Positions 9,416-17,399 of a DNA stretch of 64,000 nucleotides are shown piece after piece. The stretch comes from Bacillota bacterium (GTDB lineage Bacteria > Bacillota > Clostridia > TANB77 > CAG-465). A program made the position numbers and the translations under genes. Where the stretch lies: contig JAEWPS010000038.1 of the NCBI GenBank assembly GCA_023460515.1, positions 186,001 through 250,000 on the forward strand, in the 5' to 3' direction. Position 1 is the stretch's first letter. Each line of letters opens with the position of its first letter. The notes below the pieces were generated by a model that saw nothing but the letters and a program-made list of their open reading frames with translations, did not search any database and had not been told where the DNA came from.

Positions 9416-9515
9416 TCTTCCTAAAGCAAAGTACCTCACCATATATTCGAATAGTTATCTAATTATTTAACGTAAAGTTCTTTTTAAAATTCATATGTCA
9501 AACTTAATTTAACGA

Positions 9516-9728
9516 CTATAATTTTTTCTCTTCATCGTTAAGCTTCTGTATCTTTTTAAGTCCAGCGTAGCCTATACCACTAGTGACTGCTGCAATAGCA
9601 ATTGTTACTGGAATTGATGGACTTAATATAATTCCAACTATTCCTATAACACACACTGTAGCAGATACGTTGCAGTACCTATCTTTGGCTTGTTTAATTT
9701 CCGCTTTCCTAAAAAGCTTGTCTGACAT
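9516..9728 (-). CDS. Small two-helix membrane protein, unknown function
   Basis: Seventy residues: a charged N-terminus, a hydrophobic helix at about 24-42, a second more weakly hydrophobic segment at about 43-58 ending in a GIGYAGLKK turn, and a charged tail. I do not recognise the family. The gene is well supported by an AAGGAGG site, a fully consensus promoter at 9781-9809 and a terminator 100 bases beyond it, so it is an independent transcription unit. Confidence 0.6.
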   Translation of the reverse strand: MSDKLFRKAEIKQAKDRYCNVSATVCVIGIVGIILSPSIPVTIAIAAVTSGIGYAGLKKIQKLNDEEKKL

Positions 9729-9780
9729 ACTAAAAACCTCCTTATATTAATAATAGGTTAATAAGTTTTTGTACATTTAC

Positions 9781-9809
9781 ATTATATCACTTTTTACATA
9801 TTATGTCAA
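9781..9809 (-). promoter_or_regulatory. Consensus promoter of the small membrane protein gene
   Basis: TTGACA (9809-9804), 17 bases and TATAAT (9786-9781) on the minus strand, a perfect sigma-A match. The leader is about 45 bases long and ends in AAGGAGG. Confidence 0.75.
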
Positions 9810-9866
9810 CTTTTTATGCAAAATATTTCTAAAATATGTAAATATTCTTAATTTAAGCAAAAAAAG

Positions 9867-9888
9867 ATAACCCTAATTAAAGGGTTAT
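9867..9888 (-). terminator. Terminator downstream of the ADP-ribosyltransferase unit
   Basis: An 8-bp stem, ATAACCCT with AGGGTTAT, in a six-base loop. It is flanked by T runs in both directions, with seven T on the minus strand. The nearest minus-strand gene is the ADP-ribosyltransferase, 245 bases upstream. Confidence 0.6.
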
Positions 9889-10133
9889 TTTTAAGTAATT
9901 TAAAAATGTTTGTATATTTTCTCTATATATTTTTCAACTTGTTTAAAATTTCTATCTATCGTCTCTAAGTTTCTGATTATATTCATTTAATGAAATATTG
10001 GGACACGCCCAAAAATTGTTATTGGCTGATTAATTTTTAATTACATAATTATTATACACTATTTTTATAGATTTGTCAAGTGTTTTTGTAAAATATTGCA
10101 AAAACATGTAATTTTGTGCATTTTTTTAACGAT
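9889..10133. other. Non-coding stretch after the ADP-ribosyltransferase gene
   Basis: No convincing gene is present. A 26-codon frame on the minus strand (ATG near 9990, ending in YIEKIYKHF) has no ribosome site and may be the tail of a lost gene. A small hairpin, TTGGG with CCCAA around five bases, lies near 9996-10012. Otherwise the stretch is AT-rich. Confidence 0.3.
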
Positions 10134-12158
10134 TTATCTATAATTATTATCTACAACCTTAACTGTTTGTCTTGATTTTAAATCCCTTTGTAATGATAAT
10201 TCAATATGCATAGTTATTTTTTCAAGATCATATTCAATATTATCTTCAGATTTTCTTAATTCATCTTTTATATCTTTTTTATCTTTAACAATATATCCAT
10301 TTTCAGCTATCCATCTATCTGAATCCATTTTAACTTTTGCTAATTTATCTATTTTTTTATCTTCAACAGGGACAAGTTGCTTTAAATTTTGTCTTCCAAT
10401 TAATGATTTTACTTGAGTTTCATTAATCTTAAATACTTGACTCACATTTTCTCTTAGAGCTATCATTTCTTGTATTTCTTCTTTTAATTTGACATTATCT
10501 CTATTTTCTTCAATATATTTATCTAGTTTAGATATTATTTCATGAATACTGTATTTTTCAGTAGTATCTATTTCATTATCATGTATTATATTATTTAGTG
10601 TAGATTGAACAGCTTGCTTTTGCCTCTTTATTTGTTCTTTCTTGAATTCATCAACCTTTTCTTGACCAGTTATTTTATCTATAATCTTACTAATCCCTCT
10701 TTTATTATTAAGTTTTTGCTGATTAGCCTCTATCTTATTAATGTCTGCATGAGCTTTAATCTCTAAAAATTGATTCATAATAGACTTTTTAAAACTATTC
10801 AATTCTATTTGTTTAGCTAAATCTAAACTCTTACTTTGAATATTATTTAATAATTCATGTATTTCCATATTAGAAGATAGTAACTTGTCTAATTCAGACT
10901 TTTTAGTAGGATATTCACTATCTACATCTTGAATATTTACATCATATTCTTCGATTTTCTGCTTAATCTCATTTAGCTTATTAGTTAATTTTTCTATTGC
11001 TACTTTATCTTTTTCAGATTTACACCACTTGTTATATTTAAGTCCAAATCTATTAGCTAAACTTTCGTATTCATCTTGATCATTAGATATATCTTCAAGT
11101 TTATGCTTAATCGAATTAGACATATTAATTGTCTCTTGAACTTGCATAATACAATTATCTTTAATCCCAAATAACATATTGTTTGCTCTTGTAAGTCTTT
11201 CTTTTTCTTGAGTAATCTTCAACTGAGTTTGTTCTTCTTTTGCATTATTTTCTATGTTTTTTTCAAGTTCTTTGCATTCTGCTTTACAATAGCTTATTAT
11301 TTTAGATTTCCATTCGGATATCTCTTGTTCATACTCTTTACTACTTGCATAAATATCATCAATTTTTTTATTTATATCTTTTAATTCTTCAGACATATAT
11401 TTTCTATCTTCTTTATCTATACCACTACCAGATAAATTTTTAGTAAGCATTTCTTTTTTAAAATACAAATCACTAATTGTCTTTTCAATAGTAAAATATT
11501 CTTTAAGTTTATTTCCCATTTTATTTGAATCTTCTAGTATTTCTTTATATATTAATTTTCTTTGTTTTTCATCTATTTCAGGTAAATCTTGTTTACTTAT
11601 ACTAAGTGTATAATAATTCTTACCATTATACTTACTAATTTCTTTTAATCCATCCACTTTAGTAAATGGTGCAAGAAGTATTTCTTTCTCCCAATTATCT
11701 CCGTAATCTTCTACTACATCCGACATATCTATAAATGGTACATTATCATTTAAATTTATATATATAACTGCTGGATTATCCCAATTAACAGAAAAATATC
11801 CCTCAGCCATTTCTTTACTTTTTGTTGTAGATAAAAAACGCCCTATTTCCTTAAATTTATTTACACGTGATATTTCTTCTTCAGTTGTACCTCTATATAA
11901 CTGCATACCATTACTATTATGTATATGTGAATTTTTAACCATAGCAGAGTATGAGTTAATTATTGTATCTATTGCATCCTTAATACTAGATTCATCGTAT
12001 GGTATAAAATCTAATTTTGAATTAATTTCAGTTTCATTTTTCAAACCAGGCTCAAGTATACTATTAATTAATTTATATCCTAGTCCTCTATACGCATCTA
12101 TAGATTTTGCTTCTTTTTCACTTATTTGTAATGACTTCAAATCCTCGTTGTATCTCAT
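10134..12158 (-). CDS. ADP-ribosyltransferase domain with long coiled-coil tail, toxin-like
   Basis: About 674 residues, with no signal peptide or membrane segment. The first 190 form an R-S-E class ADP-ribosyltransferase domain: LYRGTT with the NAD-contacting arginine near residue 89, FLSTTKS near 110 and WEKEILLAP with the E-x-E pair near 157/159, the pattern of arginine-modifying exoenzymes. The rest, about 200-660, is lysine/glutamate-rich helix with strong coiled-coil character and a GISKIIDKITGQEK break near residue 490. The ATG at 12158 has AAAGGA at 8 bases. The ATG at 12200 lacks a site. A 51-residue gene precedes it under an operator-bearing promoter. Target and secretion route are unknown. 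It could be an intracellular defence effector or an exported toxin. Confidence 0.7.
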   Translation of the reverse strand: MRYNEDLKSLQISEKEAKSIDAYRGLGYKLINSILEPGLKNETEINSKLDFIPYDESSIKDAIDTIINSYSAMVKNSHIHNSNGMQLYRGTTEEEISRVNKFKEIGRFLSTTKSKEMAEGYFSVNWDNPAVIYINLNDNVPFIDMSDVVEDYGDNWEKEILLAPFTKVDGLKEISKYNGKNYYTLSISKQDLPEIDEKQRKLIYKEILEDSNKMGNKLKEYFTIEKTISDLYFKKEMLTKNLSGSGIDKEDRKYMSEELKDINKKIDDIYASSKEYEQEISEWKSKIISYCKAECKELEKNIENNAKEEQTQLKITQEKERLTRANNMLFGIKDNCIMQVQETINMSNSIKHKLEDISNDQDEYESLANRFGLKYNKWCKSEKDKVAIEKLTNKLNEIKQKIEEYDVNIQDVDSEYPTKKSELDKLLSSNMEIHELLNNIQSKSLDLAKQIELNSFKKSIMNQFLEIKAHADINKIEANQQKLNNKRGISKIIDKITGQEKVDEFKKEQIKRQKQAVQSTLNNIIHDNEIDTTEKYSIHEIISKLDKYIEENRDNVKLKEEIQEMIALRENVSQVFKINETQVKSLIGRQNLKQLVPVEDKKIDKLAKVKMDSDRWIAENGYIVKDKKDIKDELRKSEDNIEYDLEKITMHIELSLQRDLKSRQTVKVVDNNYR

Positions 12159-12235
12159 ATATTCATTCCTTTTACTATGTTCTATAAAAAATTGTATCAT
12201 ATATTAAAAAAAAAAGCAATAATAATATTATACTT

Positions 12236-12391
12236 TTATAACCATACTTCCTTTTTTATTTGTTCTATATCTACCATTTCTTCATACTCTCCAAAATCTA
12301 TTTGGAATGAAGAATTTTCTACATAGACCATTACCACAACACCTTTTCTGCCATCTTTTAATTTTACTTTATCATTTTCTCTAATATCCAT
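12236..12391 (-). CDS. Small DUF4926-like protein, possible partner of the ADP-ribosyltransferase
   Basis: Fifty-one residues from the ATG at 12391, which has a strong AAGGAGG site. The longer frame to 12481 has no site and would cover the promoter. The sequence NDKVKLKDGRKGVVV followed by YVENSSFQIDFGEYEE suggests a small SH3-like barrel like DUF4926, a family sometimes found beside toxins as a candidate immunity protein. It is the first gene of a two-gene unit with the ADP-ribosyltransferase, 77 bases away. The family match is by eye and the immunity role is only an inference. Confidence 0.5.
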   Translation of the reverse strand: MDIRENDKVKLKDGRKGVVVMVYVENSSFQIDFGEYEEMVDIEQIKKEVWL

Positions 12392-12452
12392 ATTTAAATC
12401 CTCCTTAAGTATATTATTGCAAATATGTATTTCCATATTTATTTTAGTTAAT

Positions 12453-12481
12453 ATTATACTGTACTTAGTACACATTTTCAA
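12453..12481 (-). promoter_or_regulatory. Promoter with palindromic operator for the ADP-ribosyltransferase unit
   Basis: TTGAAA (12481-12476), 17 bases and TATAAT (12458-12453) on the minus strand. Inside the spacer lies the palindrome TGTACTTAGTACA (12460-12472), six-base arms around one central base. A repressor bound there would block polymerase directly. Its identity is unknown. Confidence 0.6.
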
Positions 12482-12551
12482 GTTTATTATGCTAATTTAG
12501 AAGAATTGTAAGTATTTTATACAAGATTATTATTTTAATATATATAACAAA

Positions 12552-12572
12552 GAAGCAAGATAATCTTGCTTC
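12552..12572 (-). terminator. Terminator after the TipA-like gene
   Basis: A 9-bp stem, GAAGCAAGA with TCTTGCTTC, around three bases, 15 bases beyond the stop codon. The T tail on the minus strand is short (CTTTGTTAT). Confidence 0.55.
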
Positions 12573-12586
12573 CTAATTTTATTAAT

Positions 12587-13009
12587 CTAATTGTTATCTA
12601 CATAATAATTTATAGCATCCCTTAAGAATTGTGCACATCCTATAGCAATAGAATCATAATATTTTGTAAAACGCTCATCATCTACATACATTTGCGCTAA
12701 ACCTTTATGTGCCTCTTTAGAATAAGAACTCCAAAAGTATGTCAACCACTCCTTATGTAATTTACAAGCTTTCATAGCTAGTTCACTTGTTGGATCTCCT
12801 TGTTCAAAAGCTAATTTTAAAGTTTCATTAACTTCTAATGATAATTTCTGGATTTTATCATAATCTTCTTTTGTCATATTCTTTATTTTTCTATTTGAAG
12901 CTTCAATTTCTTCATTACCGTATTTTTCACGTACTTCTTCTCCATACTTTTCTTCATTTTCTTCTATCATTTTGTTTTTAAAACCTTCAAATTTTTCTTT
13001 ATCTGACAT
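12587..13009 (-). other. Internal in-frame start giving a TipAS-like short product
   Basis: Codon 114 of the TipA-like gene is an ATG (13009) preceded by AAGGAGA at 7-8 bases, a better ribosome site than that of the full gene. The product would be 140 residues beginning MSDKEKF, which is exactly the antibiotic-binding domain. In Streptomyces lividans, tipA likewise makes full-length TipAL and a short TipAS of similar size from an internal start. Confidence 0.65.
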
Positions 13010-13348
13010 AATTATATCTCCTTCCTTACTTAAAATAGTATTTTTAACATTGTTTATTAAAATTTCTAAATTTTCTTTACTTTGCTCTAAATTTAACAAA
13101 TGTTTTTTCAGTGACTCAGTATAATCAAACTTAGGATTTGTTATAATTTTCTTAATACTGCCCAAATCAATTCCAAGTTCTTTATAAAATAGAATTTGTT
13201 GAAGTACGTCTACTTCATTACTACTATATATTCTATATCCAGATGAATTTATTTTATTTGGTTTTAATAATCCTATTTGATCATAATATCTTAAAGTTCT
13301 TTCACTTACGCCTGCTATTTCAGATAATTTATGAACTGTATATTCCAC
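12587..13348 (-). CDS. TipA-like MerR-family transcriptional regulator
   Basis: A 253-residue regulator starting with GTG behind GGAGGTGG. Residues 1-70 are a MerR winged helix (SERTLRYYDQIGLLKP) and 75-110 the coiled-coil dimer helix. About 115-253 is a TipAS-type globular domain (EEKYGEEVREKYG near 132, a WLTYFWSSYSKEAHKGLAQMY-type block split at about 200-220, and FLRDAI near 242) that in homologues binds thiopeptides and other cyclic drugs. Its own promoter has the 19-base spacer of MerR-controlled genes, so it is probably autoregulated. A strong internal ribosome site can give the drug-binding domain alone. No efflux gene is next to it. Confidence 0.9.
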   Translation of the reverse strand: MEYTVHKLSEIAGVSERTLRYYDQIGLLKPNKINSSGYRIYSSNEVDVLQQILFYKELGIDLGSIKKIITNPKFDYTESLKKHLLNLEQSKENLEILINNVKNTILSKEGDIIMSDKEKFEGFKNKMIEENEEKYGEEVREKYGNEEIEASNRKIKNMTKEDYDKIQKLSLEVNETLKLAFEQGDPTSELAMKACKLHKEWLTYFWSSYSKEAHKGLAQMYVDDERFTKYYDSIAIGCAQFLRDAINYYVDNN

Positions 13349-13368
13349 TTTGCCACCTCCATAATTAT

Positions 13369-13399
13369 ATTATATACTATTACGTTACGTCAATGTCAA
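13369..13399 (-). promoter_or_regulatory. MerR-type promoter with 19-base spacer
   Basis: TTGACA (13399-13394) and TATAAT (13374-13369) are both perfect but 19 bases apart, the distorted spacing that MerR-family activators untwist. The spacer holds repeated ACGT motifs (ACGTAACGT). This fits autoregulation by the TipA-like protein. Confidence 0.7.
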
Positions 13400-13434
13400 T
13401 AGTTTTTATAAATATTTTTAAAATTATATAAAAA

Positions 13435-13457
13435 AGATAGAAAATTAATTTCTATCT
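13435..13457 (-). terminator. Terminator after the TtcA-like gene
   Basis: A perfect 9-bp stem, AGATAGAAA with TTTCTATCT, with a five-base loop and a TTTTTT tail on the minus strand, 22 bases after the stop codon. Confidence 0.7.
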
Positions 13458-13479
13458 AGTAATATTTTTTCAATATATT

Positions 13480-14328
13480 TTATATTTTTTTATTTTTACT
13501 ATTATTATCGTATTCATCTAAAAAACTATATTTTACTCCATCTTTGTGATATCCTAAAATAGCATTCATATTAACATTTCTTGTAGCATTAAACAAACTG
13601 GTTTCAATATATGGACTTGTTTGCCTAAACTTCTTTATTAAAGCTTTCATTTCTTTTCTCTTAGAAGTACCACTATCATCGTTTATAACACATCCTTCAG
13701 TAAAACGACAAGCACAATTTATAAAATCTAAACTATTACTTTTCTTCCAAGAAATTATATCTGATTCTTTAATTAAAAACATTGGTCTAATTAATTCCAA
13801 CCCGTAGTTATCACTATGAAGTTTTGGCATCATTGTTTTTATTTCTCCACCATATAACATACTAAGTAATGTAGTTTCAATTACATCATCAAAATGATGT
13901 CCTAAAGCTATTTTATTACATCCTAATTCTTCTGCTCTACTGTATAAACATCCTCTTCTCATTTTTGCACATAAATAACATGCAGAATCTCCACCGTGTT
14001 TTTCTACAACGTCAAAAATGTTAGTATTGAATACAGTAAGTGGTATATTTAATAACTCACTATTTTCTTTTATTATTTGCATAGTAAAATCTGTATATCC
14101 TGGATCCATAAGTAAAAATACTAATTCAAATTTAAATTTTCCATGTCTTTTTAATTCCTGAAAACATTTAGCCATTAACATAGAATCTTTTCCACCAGAA
14201 ATACATACAGCTATTTTATCATTTTCTTTAACTAATTCGTATTCTTCTATTGCTTGACAGAACTTTCTCCATATATCTTTTCTATATTTTGTTATAATGC
14301 CATTTTCTATCTCTTTATATTTTTCCAT
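13480..14328 (-). CDS. TtcA/TilS-family ATP-dependent tRNA sulfurtransferase-like protein
   Basis: A PP-loop ATPase of about 282 residues. The adenylation loop ISGGKDSM is near residue 43, a CYLCAKMRRGC cysteine pair near 118, GHHFDDVIET near 142 and a third cysteine cluster INCACRFTEGC near 197. This pattern of CxxC plus a later Cys fits TtcA-like enzymes, which carry an Fe-S cluster and thiolate cytidine in tRNA. I start at ATG 14328 behind GGAGGT. A longer start would overlap the desulfurase gene. The desulfurase just upstream could supply the sulfur. The exact tRNA position modified is not certain. Confidence 0.75.
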   Translation of the reverse strand: MEKYKEIENGIITKYRKDIWRKFCQAIEEYELVKENDKIAVCISGGKDSMLMAKCFQELKRHGKFKFELVFLLMDPGYTDFTMQIIKENSELLNIPLTVFNTNIFDVVEKHGGDSACYLCAKMRRGCLYSRAEELGCNKIALGHHFDDVIETTLLSMLYGGEIKTMMPKLHSDNYGLELIRPMFLIKESDIISWKKSNSLDFINCACRFTEGCVINDDSGTSKRKEMKALIKKFRQTSPYIETSLFNATRNVNMNAILGYHKDGVKYSFLDEYDNNSKNKKI

Positions 14329-14341
14329 ATGTACCTCCATT

Positions 14342-15475
14342 CTATTTATTACCATTTACTAATTTATCATAAACAATATTAAAACATCTTAAAAATTCAT
14401 CTATTTCTTCATTTGTAGTAAGATGTGAAAAACTAATTCTAAGAGTAGCTAAAGATAATTTTTTATCTGATGTTAATGCATATACCGATCTAGATATTGT
14501 ATTAATAGGGCAGCACGCTGCTTTAGTAGAAACATATATATCATATTTTTCTAATTCTTGAACAAATTCTATTGATTTAATTCCTTTTATACTAATATTT
14601 AATGTATATGGTATTGAATTAGATGTACTATTAAAACTTATTTCTGTATATTTTTTTAATTCTTCTCTTACTCTTTTATTTATTTTATCCACGTATAAAT
14701 AGTTAGAATCTAAATTTGCATATGCTATTTCCAAAGCTTTAGCAGTAGATCTAACCAAAGCTACATCAGGTGTACCGCTCCTATATATAGTTGTACTTTT
14801 TCCACCATGTATTAAAGGTGTAAGTTGTATATTTTCTTTTTTAACTAATATACCTATTCCATTTAAACCATAAAATTTATGTGGTGCTATTGTCATCAAA
14901 TCTATATTACTAAGGTCTACTTCTATTTTACCCACAGCTTGTGATGCATCAACAAAAAAATATGAATTAGGATAATTCTTAAGTATTTTTCCAATTTCCT
15001 CTATTGGCTGTTTAAGACCAATTTCACTGTCTACATAAGGAACTGATACAAGTACTGTATCTTGCCTTAGTAACTCTTTAAAACTATCTAAATCTATAAG
15101 CCCATCTTTTAATATATTTACAGTCTCAATGTCATAACCATTTTCATCAGCTAAAATATTAAGTGGACCAATTACTGAAGAATGATCTAAAGTTGTAACT
15201 AAAATGTGTTTACCTTTATTTCTATATTTGTTTAGTAATCCTTTAATGGCTAAATTATTTGATTCACTAGCTCCGGAAGTGTATATTATTTCACTTTCTT
15301 TTACATTTAATAATTCTGCAATTTTTTTTGTAGAATTATCTAACAATTCTTTAGCTTGTCTACCTAATTTGTGTGATGAATTTGGATTGCCTATATATTT
15401 CATAGTTGTTTCATAAAAAACATCTAATACTTCTTTACTTGTTGGACTATTTGCAGCGTAGTCTAAATATATCAT
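14342..15475 (-). CDS. Cysteine desulfurase (NifS/IscS family)
   Basis: A 377-residue PLP enzyme starting MIYLDYAANSPTS at ATG 15475 behind AGGAG. Seen in order: SGASESNNLA (PLP phosphate site), DHSSV near 115, VDASQAVGK near 185, and the Schiff-base lysine in IAPHKFYGLNG near 207. The catalytic cysteine is in STKAACCPINT near 330, with two adjacent cysteines. The LRISFSHLTTNEEID ending is normal. It should take sulfur from cysteine as a persulfide. With the TtcA-like gene 13 bases downstream, the pair looks like a dedicated tRNA thiolation unit. No iscU-type scaffold is nearby. Confidence 0.85.
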   Translation of the reverse strand: MIYLDYAANSPTSKEVLDVFYETTMKYIGNPNSSHKLGRQAKELLDNSTKKIAELLNVKESEIIYTSGASESNNLAIKGLLNKYRNKGKHILVTTLDHSSVIGPLNILADENGYDIETVNILKDGLIDLDSFKELLRQDTVLVSVPYVDSEIGLKQPIEEIGKILKNYPNSYFFVDASQAVGKIEVDLSNIDLMTIAPHKFYGLNGIGILVKKENIQLTPLIHGGKSTTIYRSGTPDVALVRSTAKALEIAYANLDSNYLYVDKINKRVREELKKYTEISFNSTSNSIPYTLNISIKGIKSIEFVQELEKYDIYVSTKAACCPINTISRSVYALTSDKKLSLATLRISFSHLTTNEEIDEFLRCFNIVYDKLVNGNK

Positions 15476-15632
15476 TATTTTCACTCCTAATTTTATTTTT
15501 AATTCTTGCAACATTTTTTCTACTGCAATACTATTATTTTAACATTTTTTTATGTAAATTTCAATATAAATTAATAACTTTAGTATAAAGGCTCTGCATT
15601 TCTTTATATATGCAATAATTTAAAACAAAAAG

Positions 15633-15673
15633 ACTTCTTTTAAATAATCTATTTTTAATTACTTAAAAGAAGT
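15633..15673 (-). terminator. Terminator of the phage-like gene cluster
   Basis: A perfect 11-bp stem, ACTTCTTTTAA with TTAAAAGAAGT, with a T-rich tail on the minus strand (CTTTTTGTTTT), 23 bases after the 149-residue gene. Confidence 0.7.
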
Positions 15674-15695
15674 GTGTTTATACTTAAATAAATTA

Positions 15696-16145
15696 TTAAT
15701 TAGTATGAATTTGTACTAATGCTAGAACATCAGTACCAGCTACTTTAGTTTCTAAGCAATGTCCAACTTCTCTATTATGATCTGCAGCAGGTACAGCGTT
15801 TAATTGATACATTCTACCTGCAACATCACTAACGCCACACCAAAATCCTCTAGTTGATGCTACATTGTTTTTAAGAAGTACTTCTGCTTTACCGTAAACG
15901 ACTACTTTTACCGGTGAACCATTTGAAATACCACTTTCGTAAATTACCCCAATTGACATATCTGAATTTACTGGTGCTATATCTACTGCGTTATTCACAG
16001 CAGTTGATGCTATGACAATAGTTCCTTTTACACTTACTCCTGTATTATTTATAAAAGTCTCATAAATTCCACCCTCAGGTGTAAATCCATTACTTCCCGT
16101 TCCTAATCTATTTTTAAACAATTCTAAACTTACTACTCCACTCAT
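15696..16145 (-). CDS. Phage structural-like protein (decoration/fibre type), unassigned
   Basis: A 149-residue soluble protein rich in glycine, valine and asparagine, beginning MSGVVSLELFKNRLGTG. Its short beta-prone segments (VKGTIVIASTAVNNAV, PVKVVVYGKAEVLL) and a C-terminal LALVQIH look like phage head-decoration or tail-fibre-associated proteins such as the DUF2190-like group, but I cannot fix the family. AGAGG precedes the ATG. It follows the tail-fibre-like gene by 19 bases and ends at a strong terminator. No capsid, terminase or integrase genes are near, so the cluster is an isolated remnant or a domesticated one. Confidence 0.45.
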   Translation of the reverse strand: MSGVVSLELFKNRLGTGSNGFTPEGGIYETFINNTGVSVKGTIVIASTAVNNAVDIAPVNSDMSIGVIYESGISNGSPVKVVVYGKAEVLLKNNVASTRGFWCGVSDVAGRMYQLNAVPAADHNREVGHCLETKVAGTDVLALVQIHTN

Positions 16146-16164
16146 ATTTTATACCTCTTTAATT

Positions 16165-16503
16165 TTATGATACTATGATATATGGAACAGCTGCTTGCTC
16201 TGCTGCTGATAGTAAATTATATGCTGTTTCTGTGATTTGTTGGTTAACCCATGCAGGTGTTGCCAGTGCTGCGTTCCAATACCAATATGAACTAGTTTCT
16301 GTAACATACGCATAATCCGCTAATGTTGCTGTTGCATATGCTGCAATTAATAAAGCACTTGTAGCATATTGTCCTTTATAGGTTTCAATAACTTCAGAAG
16401 GTAATTGCGTAACTGGAACTTTTCCGTTAGTATCTAACGATGCTAATCCATTAGCCACTCCTTTTTTAGCTTGTAAAAACTCATAACTTATTGCACTTGC
16501 CAT
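16165..16503 (-). CDS. Phage tail fibre-like protein
   Basis: A 112-residue protein whose KKGVANGLASLDTNGKVP segment (about residues 13-30), followed by VTQLP, is the hallmark linker of phage tail-fibre proteins. The rest is alanine/tyrosine-rich, with YWYWNAALATPAWVNQ resembling the short carbohydrate- or fibre-contacting repeats of those proteins. It is far shorter than a functional fibre. GGGGGG lies ahead of the start. It belongs to a three-gene unit with the 30-residue frame upstream and the 149-residue gene downstream. Confidence 0.55.
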   Translation of the reverse strand: MASAISYEFLQAKKGVANGLASLDTNGKVPVTQLPSEVIETYKGQYATSALLIAAYATATLADYAYVTETSSYWYWNAALATPAWVNQQITETAYNLLSAAEQAAVPYIIVS

Positions 16504-16518
16504 TTTTTCATCCCCCCT

Positions 16519-16611
16519 TTATGGTAGTATAATCCATAAAATATTTGGATTATATTTTTGACAGTTATACAAATTTTTATAACATATTTCTGTGATAAAT
16601 TTGATTTCCAT
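16519..16611 (-). CDS. Thirty-residue small protein at the head of the phage-like cluster
   Basis: A short frame starting MEIKFITEICYKN and ending NILWIILP, with a strong GGGGGG site 5 bases ahead of its ATG. The stop lies 15 bases before the tail fibre-like gene. Phage tail operons often contain such tiny genes (XkdX type) next to fibres, but the sequence is too short to assign. Confidence 0.4.
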   Translation of the reverse strand: MEIKFITEICYKNLYNCQKYNPNILWIILP

Positions 16612-16710
16612 AAAATCCCCCCTTAAAATATAAATGTTCAAAATGTTAATCATATTCATCTATATATATTATGAATTATTTTTGAATTAGTGATAACCCG
16701 TCCAATAACA

Positions 16711-16752
16711 AAGAGTATATAAATCGCAAATTGTTGTGATTTATATACTCTT
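16711..16752 (-). terminator. Terminator after the DUF2318 gene
   Basis: A perfect 15-bp stem, AAGAGTATATAAATC with GATTTATATACTCTT, around twelve bases. It lies 34 bases beyond the DUF2318 stop codon and separates the metal module from the phage-like genes. Confidence 0.65.
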
Positions 16753-16785
16753 TTAGTTTTTATTTATTATTTAGTGTTTATTCAA

Positions 16786-17322
16786 TTAATTAGTTTTCCA
16801 ATTTACAAAAAAACTTTTTTGAGAGTCTAAATATTTACTAGATATTATTACTTTATCTGCACTTTCAGTTTTGTCTTCTAATAAAATTGGTACTGGGTTA
16901 CAGCCGCCTTTAATCTTTTCAATTTGATCTATACTAAATTTGTTACCACAGTTTTGACATACCATGTAGTTACCTTGTTGTTTATAGTATCCTCTACCTG
17001 AATCATAACATACTTGACATGTATTTAAAGCTGTTCTTATACTTCCATCATTTGATTTAACTGCCATTACTTCCATATTTACATTTCCAGATTTATATTT
17101 ATAAAATTTAGCTGTACTCGTTATTTCACTTTTATTTATTACTATACCATCTACTTGTACAACATTTTCTTCTTGAGAATTAATATTATTTGATTGTTGA
17201 GTAGCATTATTTAACCCATTAGTTTGAGTTTTAATTTCATCTTTATTTAAAGTTATAGCAAAATAAATTCCAGATATACAGATTAAAATTACAACTAGTA
17301 TTAAAATTTTCTTTTTATTCAT
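16786..17322 (-). CDS. DUF2318-type membrane-anchored metal-associated protein
   Basis: A 178-residue protein with one N-terminal membrane helix (about 5-24), an asparagine/glutamine-rich linker and a C-terminal DUF2318 domain. It has two CxxC motifs, NTCQVCYDSGRGYY and YMVCQNCGNKFS (about residues 107-135), followed by KGGCNPVPI. The family sits next to metal transport systems and probably binds a metal or Fe-S centre outside the membrane. It lies 77 bases after the histidine kinase and has its own promoter with the same 18-bp box as the copper operon, so it belongs to the same regulon. Confidence 0.8.
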   Translation of the reverse strand: MNKKKILILVVILICISGIYFAITLNKDEIKTQTNGLNNATQQSNNINSQEENVVQVDGIVINKSEITSTAKFYKYKSGNVNMEVMAVKSNDGSIRTALNTCQVCYDSGRGYYKQQGNYMVCQNCGNKFSIDQIEKIKGGCNPVPILLEDKTESADKVIISSKYLDSQKSFFVNWKTN

Positions 17323-17359
17323 TTTTTTACCCCTTACCTTCGTTAATTTTTATGCATTT

Positions 17360-17390
17360 ATTTTAACATATTATTATGAAGATTTTATGT
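17360..17390 (-). promoter_or_regulatory. Response-regulator box and promoter of the DUF2318 gene
   Basis: The minus strand reads ACATAAAATCTTCATAAT (17390-17373), then seven bases and TAAAAT (17365-17360). The box holds two CATAA half-sites 11 bases apart, the spacing of OmpR-family direct repeats, and covers the -35 position. The same 18 bases occur ahead of the SafE-like gene. Confidence 0.65.
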
Positions 17391-17399
17391 GTTTATAAT

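Noticed and set aside
15633..16752. A complete prophage
   Set aside because: Only three small tail-like genes are present between housekeeping and metal genes, with no integrase, terminase or capsid genes.
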